Of a DNA stretch of 37,854 nucleotides, positions 20,301 to 29,300 are shown in pieces (positions within the stretch are counted from its first letter, which is position 1; every line of letters begins with the position of its first letter). The notes below the pieces were generated by a model that did no database searches, was not told the origin of the DNA, and worked only from the letters and a program-made list of their open reading frames with translations. The position numbers were made by a program, and so were the translations under genes. Source of the stretch: Tieghemiomyces parasiticus (Eukaryota; Kickxellomycota; Dimargaritomycetes; Dimargaritales; Dimargaritaceae); assembly GCA_027575765.1 (NCBI GenBank), contig JANBPT010000405.1, positions 1 through 37,854 on the forward strand, read 5' to 3'.

Positions 20301-23300
20301 CGCCGCCACGAACTCCGACTCCGTAACCAGGTAATGTACCTCGACCCCCCCCTGGAGCAAGCGCGGGCCGGATGGTACGCCCAACTGCACGCCTGGCTAG
20401 GCGCGGTGGGCGGCCTACCTCGCCTCGAGAGTTCTCGATATGAAACGGGCCTGGCCGTGGGCGGCCCCGCCGATCTCGCGGGCGAGTTCGAAACTCGGGT
20501 CACCTACGCGGCCGCCCTGCTCCCCACCCTGCCCCTGGGCGCGGCCTACGCGGCCATCGAGCGCAAATACCGTACGGTTGACGACTACGTGCGGACTTGG
20601 CTCCGCTACCAGTCCCTGTGGGACCTGGAGCCCGAGCACGTGTTTGGTAAACTGGGCGACGACTTGAATCGTTGGCAGCAGATTCTGGGCGAACTGCGGC
20701 AGGCCCGGGCCCCCTTTGACACGGCCGCCACCACCAAGCGGTTCGGCCCCCTAGTAATCGATTACGGCCAGGTCCAAGGTAAGGTGACGGCCCGTTACGA
20801 CGCCTGGCAGCGTGACGTGTTGCACCGTTTCGGCGCCAAGTTAGGCGCTGCCGCTGCCGCCTTCCACACCGCGGTGGCTGCCGCTCGCCGGGACCTCGAA
20901 CGGCACACCGTGGCCACTCGGGCCACTGCCGAGGCCGTCACCTTTATCACTTTCGTGGCCGAACTGCAGCGCAAGGTACCGGCGTGGACTGCCGAGGTGG
21001 CCGCCTTCCGGGCCGGTCAGCGCACTCTCGAGCGCCAGCGCTACGTTTTCCCTGCCGACTGGCTCTTCGCCGACCAGCTGGAGGGCGAGTGGAGCGCCTT
21101 CGCCGACATTTTGGGCCGCCAGAACCGTGCCATTCAAGATCAGCTCAGTGGGCTACAGGCCCAGATTGGGGCCGAGGCCACCGCGGTAGGCCAGCGCACC
21201 CAGGATGCTGTGCGGGACTGGGAGCAGACCAAACCCGTGGCCGGAGATCTGGGCCCCACCGCCGCCCTAGCTACCCTGCGCCAGTTCGCCGAGCGTGCGG
21301 ATGGCCTGCTCGGGGAGGCCGCCCGTGTTGACCGGGCCCGCGAGGCCCTGCAGCTACCACGCGCCCCGGACCGCAGCCTGGAACCTGTCCGCGAGGAGAT
21401 CGCCGACCTAACCGCCGTATGGACAGCCCTGGCCAGCACCTGGACCGCCCTGGACGAACTGCGCGAGCTGCCTTGGGCTTCGGTCGTCCCCCGCAAGGTC
21501 CGCCAGCGCCTTGACGCCCTGCTGGGCGCCACGCGCGAACTGCCGGCCCGCATGCGGTCCTACCAGGCGTATGAGTACGTCCAGTCCATCCTGCGTCGTC
21601 ACGTCAAGGCCAACGCCCTCGTGGCCGACCTCAAGTCGGATGCCCTGCGCGACCGCCACTGGCGAGCCCTATTCCGTGCGCTGCGCGTCGATGACCGCCC
21701 TACCTTGAGCACGCTAACCCTGGGCTACCTGTGGGACCTTGATCTACGTCGCCATGAGGCGGCTGTGCGTGAGGTGGTAACCGCCGCCCAGGGCGAGATG
21801 GCCCTGGAGGAGTTCCTCAAGGGGGTCCGCGAGACCTGGGCAACCTACACCCTCGACCTGGTCAATTACCAGAATCGTTGCCGCCTTATCCGCGGTTGGG
21901 ACGACCTGTTCGCCAAAGCCGGCGAGCACCAGGCCGCCCTTAGCGCCATGAAGGCCTCCCCGTACTACAAGGCGTTCGCCGACGAGGCGACGGGGTGGGA
22001 GGAGAAACTGAATCGCGTGTCCGCCCTATTCGACGTGTGGATCGACGTTCAACGCCAGTGGGTGTACCTGGAGGGTATCTTCAGCGGCAGTGCCGATATT
22101 AAGCATCTCCTGCCCGTGGAGTCCGCCCGCTTCGCCACCATCAACGCCGAGTTTTTGGGTGTCATGAAGAAGGTCTACAAGTCTCCGCTCGTCTTGGACG
22201 TTCTCAACCTGCCCAACGTGCACAAGTCCCTTGAGCGGCTGGCGGATCTCCTGGGAAAGATCCAGAAGGCCCTCGGCGAATACCTGGAACGGGAGCGGTC
22301 GGCTTTCCCGCGCTTCTACTTCGTGGGTGATGAGGACCTGCTCGAGATCATTGGCAACGGGCAGGCCGTGGCCCGCATCCAGAAACATTTCGCCAAGATG
22401 TTCGCCGGTCTGGCCACCGTCCTGCTGAACGCGGAGGACGAGCTGCTCATCGAGGGTATGGCCTCGCGGGAAGGCGAAACGGTGCGTTTTGCCAGCCCGG
22501 TGTCTCTGCGCACCTCCCCGAAGATCAACGAGTGGCTGAGTGCCCTCGAACGGGCCATGCGCGTCACCCTGGCCGAGCGCTTGGGCGCCGCGGTGACCGA
22601 CCTGATCCCGGTATACACCGCTGCGGAAGCCGAGACGGGCGCGTGGCTGGCCTGGGCCGATGCCCACCCGGCCCAACTGGTGGTGCTGGCCGCGCAGGCC
22701 GTGTGGACCGCCCAGGTAGAGGCCGCCCTCCGGGCCCGGGACCTAACCGGTGCCCTTGGACGCATTGAGGCCGCCTTGGGGATCCTAGCCGACGCCGTTC
22801 TCACCCCGCTGGCTGCACTGACCCGCCGTAAATGCGAGCACCTGGTTACAGAACTGGTGCACCAGCGTGACGTGGTGCGACAGCTGGCCCAGGAGACGCT
22901 CCCTGATGACGACGGCACTCTCCCCTTCGCCTGGCTCTACCACATGCGCTACTACTACGACCCGGAGCCCGCCGACCCCTTGGCGCGACTCACCGTACGC
23001 ATGGCTGACGCCGCCTTCCCGTACGGGTTCGAGTACCTAGGCGTACCCGACCGCCTCGTCCAGACCCCACTCACCGACCGCTGCTACCTCACGTTAACCC
23101 AGGCCCTGAACGCCCAGCTCGGCGGGTCCCCCTTCGGCCCCGCCGGGACTGGTAAGACCGAATCCGTCAAGGCCCTCGGTGCCCAGCTCGGCCGGTTCGT
23201 CTTGGTGTTCTGCTGTGACGAGACATTCGACTTCCAGGCCATGGGCCGCATCTTTGTCGGCCTGGCCCAGGTGGGTGCGTGGGGCTGCTTCGACGAGTTC

Positions 23301-26300
23301 AACCGTTTGGAGGAACGCATCCTAAGCGCGGTGTCACAGCAGATTCAGTCCATCCAACTCGGCCTGCAGTCCGCTGGCACCGAAGTGGAGCTGGTGGGCA
23401 AGCCCGTGCGCGTTCATCGGGACACGGGGGTGTTCATCACCATGAACCCCGGGTACGCCGGTCGATCCCACTTGCCCGACAACCTGAAAAAACTATTCCG
23501 CAGCATTGCCATGACTCGGCCTGACCGCGAGCTGATTGCCCAGGTCATGCTGTATTCACAGGGTTTCCGCACCGCCGAGCGCCTAGCCGCCAAGGTGGTC
23601 CCGCTCTTCACCCTGTGCGCCGAGCAGCTGTCCCCGCAGCCACACTACGATTTTGGCCTGCGTGCTCTGAAGGCCGTTCTGGTTAGCGCCGGTAACCTGC
23701 AACGTGAGCTCGGCGACGCGAAGGGCAACGGCGACGACGCGGCCGAGCAAGGCATCCTGATTCAGAGCGTGCGCGAAACCCTAGTCCCCAAGTTGGTGGC
23801 GGACGATATCCCCCTGCTCACCCGCCTTCTGGCCGACGTGTTCCCCGGTGTGGCCTACCGCCCCGCCGACCTCGCCGAGCTTCGCGCGGCCCTGGCCGCC
23901 ATCTGCGCCGAGCGGCACTACGTCCCGGCCGACGCCTGGCTGGCCAAGGTAGTCCAACTCTACCAGATCCAGCGCCTGCACCACGGCCTGATGCTGGTGG
24001 GACCGTCCGGCACCGGTAAGTCCGCCGCCTGGCGCACGCTCCTGGCGGCCCTTGAACGTGTGGAAGGACGCGAAAGCGTCAGCTACGTCATTGACCCCAA
24101 GGCCATCTCCAAGGACGACCTGTACGGTACCTTAGATCCCACCACGCGCGAGTGGACCGACGGCCTTTTCACCCACATCCTGCGCCGCATCGTCGATAAC
24201 GTGCGTGGCGAACGCGCCAAGCGCCACTGGGTGGTCTTCGACGGCGACGTGGACCCTGAGTGGGTGGAGAATCTCAACAGCGTGCTCGACGACAACCGCC
24301 TCCTGACCCTGCCCAACGGGGAGCGGCTGGCTCTCCCGGACAACGTGCGTCTCCTCTTCGAAGTAGACACCCTCCGCTACGCCACCCCGGCTACCGTCAG
24401 TCGCTGCGGTATGGTATGGTTCAGCGAGGACTGCGTCACGCCTGCCATGGCATGCGAGAGGTACCTTGCCACGCTTCGCAGCCGGGTGCGCGACCCGGAC
24501 GCCGAGGATGACGACGACGATAACAGCGGCGGCGGTGGTGGCGGCGCCCCGGACGGGCCGGGCGCCAGCCAGGCTGATCCAACCGACCCGGCCCTACTCG
24601 TCCAGCGTACCTGCGCTGACGCGTGGACTGCCGCCTTGGCCGCCGACGGACTGGTCCCGCAGGCCCTTGCCCGTGCCGCTGGGCTCCGCCACATCATGGA
24701 CTTCACCCCGACCCGGGCCCTGGCCACCCTGTTTTCCCTCCTTGACCGCGGGGTGAGCCGATTAGTGGCCCACAACCTCGCACACCCGGACTTCCCGCTC
24801 CCGCCCGACCAGGTTACTCAGCACGCCCACCGCCGCCTCCTGCTCGATCTCCTGTGGAGCTTCGCCGGCGACTGTTCGCATGCGGACCGCCAGGCTCTCT
24901 CATCCTTTGTCGCCGGGACCACCACCGTCGTGGACCTCCCCGCGGGCGTGGAGAACCTGCTCGACTACGATGCCGCCCCGGCCACCCCGGACTGGACCCC
25001 CTGGCAGGCCGCCGTCCCGGCCATCGAGATGGAGACCCATCAAGTTGCCGCAGCCGACGTGATTGTGCCCACTGTGGACACCGTGCGCCACGAGGCCGTC
25101 CTGTACGCCTGGCTGGCCGAGCGCCGCCCGCTCCTCCTATGTGGCCCCCCCGGTTCGGGTAAGACCATGACCCTCTTTGGGGCCCTCCGCAAGCTGCCCG
25201 ACGTCGAGGTCGTAGGCCTTAACTTCTCTAGCGCCACGACCCCAGCCCTCCTGCTCAAGACGTTCGAACAGTACTGCGAGTACCGCCGCACCCCCACCGG
25301 CCCGGTGCTCAGTCCGGCCACCCCTGGACGCTGGCTGGTCGTGTTCTGCGACGAGGTCAACCTGCCGGCCCCCGACCGTTACGGCACCCAGCGCGTGGTG
25401 GCCTTTTTGCGCCAGCTGGTGGAGCGTGGCGGCTTCTGGCGCGCCCGGGACCGCGCCTGGGTGCGCTTGTCCCGCGTTCAGTTTGTCGGGGCGTGCAACC
25501 CACCTACCGACCCCGGTCGCGTCCCGCTCGCCCCGCGTTTCCTCCGGCACGCCCCTCTGGTCCTGGTGGATTACCCCGGGGCGGCGTCCCTCCGCCAGAT
25601 CTACGGCACGTTCGCCCGGGCCCTGCTCAAGCTGGTCCCTACCCTGCGGGCTTATGCCGAACCGCTCACGGCCGCCACCGTCGAGTTCTACCTGGCGTCA
25701 CAGCAGCGGTTCACCCCCGACGTCCAGGCCCACTATGTCTACTCGCCGCGTGAACTGACCCGTTGGATGCGCGGTCTGCACGAGGCGCTGGCGCCGCTCG
25801 ACCACCTCCCTGTGGAGGGCCTGGTCCGCGTCTGGGCCCACGAGGGCCTGCGCCTATTCCAGGACCGCCTGGTTGATGCCGGCGAACGCCGCTGGACCGA
25901 CGACATGGTGGATCAGCTGGCCCGCACCCACTTCCCTACCATCGACCATGACGCCGCCCTGGCGCGGCCGATCCTCTTCTCCAACTGGCTCTCCAAGGAC
26001 TACGTCGCAGTGGACCGCGAGGAGCTGCGCCGGTTTGCCGCCGCCCGCCTCAAGGTGTTCTACGAAGAGGAGTTGGACGTGCCCCTGGTTCTCTTCAACG
26101 ACGTCCTGGACCACGTCTTGCGCATCGACCGAGTATTCCGCCAGGTCCAGGGCCATCTTCTGCTGATCGGTGTCAGCGGGGGTGGCAAGACCACCTTGAC
26201 TCGCTTTGTGGCCTGGATGAACGGCCTAGCGGTGGTGCAGATCAAGGCCCACAACCGGTACACGGCCGCCGACTTTGACGACGACCTCCGGGCCGTTCTG

Positions 26301-29300
26301 CGCCGAGCCGGGTGTAAGGGCGAGAAGGTATGCTTCGTCCTAGACGAGTCCAACGTGCTGGATGCCGGGTTCTTGGAGCGCATGAATACCTTGTTGGCCA
26401 ACGCCGAGGTCCCTGGCCTGTTTGAAGGAGATGAGTACGCCACGCTGCTGACCCAGTGCCGTGAGGGTGCCGCTCGTGACGGGCTCTTGCTCGACACGGG
26501 CGAGGAGCTGTACCGCTGGTTCACTGGTCAGGTGCGCCGCAACTTGCACGTGGTGTTCACCATGAACCCGCCGGAGGGCGGCCTGGGCAACCGGGCGGCC
26601 ACCTCCCCGGCCCTGTTCAACCGCTGCGTCTTGGATTGGTTTGGTGACTGGTCGACCCAGGCCCTGTACCAGGTGGGCCGCGAGTTCACCCACGCCCTGG
26701 ACCTTGACCTACCGGCTTACCCGGGCCCAGCCGATGCGGCCTGGTCCCCGGCCCACTCGCACCTCTCGTTGCCTCCGGCCCATCGCGACGCTGTGGTGGA
26801 CGCTTTCGTCTACGTCCATGCCTCTCTGGGGCCCGTCAACGCCCGGCTTGCCCGCCGGTCTGGCCGCACCAACCACGTGACTCCACGCCACTACCTGGAT
26901 TTCATCCAGCATTACGTGCGGCTCTTCACCGAAAAGCGGACCGAGCTCGAGGAGCAGCAGCGCCACCTGCATGTGGGTCTGGACAAACTCCAGGCCACCG
27001 TGGCCCAAGTCGAGGAGCTCAGCGCTAGCTTAGGCCGCAAGAACGCCGAACTGGACGCCAAGAACATCGAGGCCAACGAGCAGCTGCAGCGGATGGTTAC
27101 CGACCAGCAGACCGCCGAGAGTCAACGCAAGGCCTCATTGGAGTACCAGACCGTCCTGGCCGAGAAGGATCGGGCCATCGCCGAGCGCCGCGCCGTGGTC
27201 CTCGGCGACCTGGAACGGGCCGAGCCGGCTGTGCAGGAGGCCCAGCGCGCGGTCAGCGGTATCCGCAAGCAGCAGCTGACGGAAGTGCGCGCTATGGCCA
27301 ACCCACCCGAGGCCGTTAAACTGGCCATGGAGTCGGTGTGTACGCTCTTGGGCCACCGCCTGGACGGGTGGAAATCGGTTCAGGCCGTCATCCGCCGAGA
27401 CGACTTCATTGCCAGCATTGTCAATTTTGACACGGATCGCCACTTGACGCGCAAATTACGCGAGCATATGCGCGCGACCTTCCTGAACAACCCTTCGTTC
27501 AACTTCGAAACCGTCAACCGCGCCAGCCGGGCCTGCGGGCCCCTAGTGGCCTGGGTCATCGCCCAGGTCGACTACGCCGAGATTTTGGAACGCGTGGGCC
27601 CCCTACGCGCTGAGGTTGCCGCCTTGGAGGACGATGCCGCCGCTACCCGAGCCAGCGCCGCCCACCTCGAGACCACGGTTGCCGAACTAGAGGCCTCCAT
27701 CGCCCGCTATAAGGAAGAGTACGCCCGCCTTATCAGCGAAACTCAACGCCTTAAGGCCGAGATGGGTCAGGTGAGCGATAAGGTGAGCCGCAGCATGACC
27801 CTGCTCAACAGCCTGGAGTCGGAAAAGGGGCGGTGGATCGATGCCAGCGCCACCTTCGAGGCCCAGATGGGCACGGTGGTGGGCGACGTCCTCCTCGCAG
27901 CGGCTTTCCTAGCCTACGGCGGCTACTTCGATCAGGCCTACCGCGAACTGCTGCTGACCCGATGGTCTGACCGGTTGCGCTCGGCCGGGGTGGCCTTTAA
28001 GTCTGACCTCAGCCTTACTGAGTACTTGTCCACCGCCGAAGACCGCCTGGCCTGGGCAGCCGCCGACCTCCCGGCCGACGACCTCTGCACGGAGAACGCC
28101 GTGATGTTGCACCGGTTTAACCGGTACCCACTGGTTATCGACCCTGCCGGCCAGGCCGCCGCCTTCCTTTCGGCCCGTTACCGCGACCGCCGCCTCACCG
28201 TCACCAGCTTCCTTGACGCCTCTTTCCTGAAGAATCTGGAGAGCGCCCTTCGCTTTGGCAATCCGCTGCTAATCACCGACGCCGAGCACCTCGACCCCGT
28301 CCTCAACCCGGTGCTTAACCGCGAGCTGCGCCGCACGGGCGGTCGGGTGCTGATCCGTCTGGGCGGCTCCGATATTGACTTCTCCCCGGCCTTTACCCTG
28401 TTTCTGGCGACCCGCGACCCCACTGTACAGTTCCCGCCCGACGTGTGCAGTCGGGTCACCTTCGTCAACTTCACCGTGACTCGTGGTAGCCTGCAGAGCC
28501 AGTGTTTGCATCGCGTCCTGCGTCACGAACGGCCGGACACGGATCGCAAGCGAACAGATCTCGTCCGCCTGCAGGGCGAGTTCCGCCTACGCCTACGCCA
28601 CCTGGAACGCTCTCTGCTCCAGGCGCTCAGCTCCGCTCGCGGTAACCTTTTGGATGACGACGCCGTCATTGGCACCCTGGAAACCCTGAAACGGGAGGCG
28701 GCCGAGGTGGCCACCAAGGTTGCCGAGACTGAGACGGTCATGACCGAGATCGATGCTGTCCTCGCCGCCTACACCCCACTGGCCACCGCCTGCAGTGCCG
28801 TCTTCTTCACTCTGGAAGCCCTGCCGCGCGTCCACCACTTTTACCAGTTCGCGCTGGCCTTCTTTGAAGCCGCGTTCTCCGCCGTGTTGCGCCCGGACCA
28901 CCCACGACTGCAGGGCGTCACCGACCCTGCCGAACGGCTCACCCTCCTCCGGGACGCCCTGTTTGACGAGGTGTACCGCCGGGCCGCCCCGGGCCTGCTG
29001 CACGCCGATCGCCTCACCCTACTGACTCTGCTGGCACCCATTAAGTGGCGTACTGTCGACCCCGACGCGGCCGCCCGTCACGAGGCCACCTTTGACCTGG
29101 TGCTGACCGGCGAGGAACTCGCGGTGACCGAGACCGTGTCCGACGTGGGAAATGTCCCGGCCCCCGTCGTGGCCCACGGCGGCCCTACCGCCCCTGCCGC
29201 CTTCCGTGCCCTGGTTCGCGCCCTCCCCGAAGGGGCCAGTCTCACCACCGTGTCCGACGAAGCGTGGGCCACCTTCTTCGCCGCCACGGAGCCCGAGACC

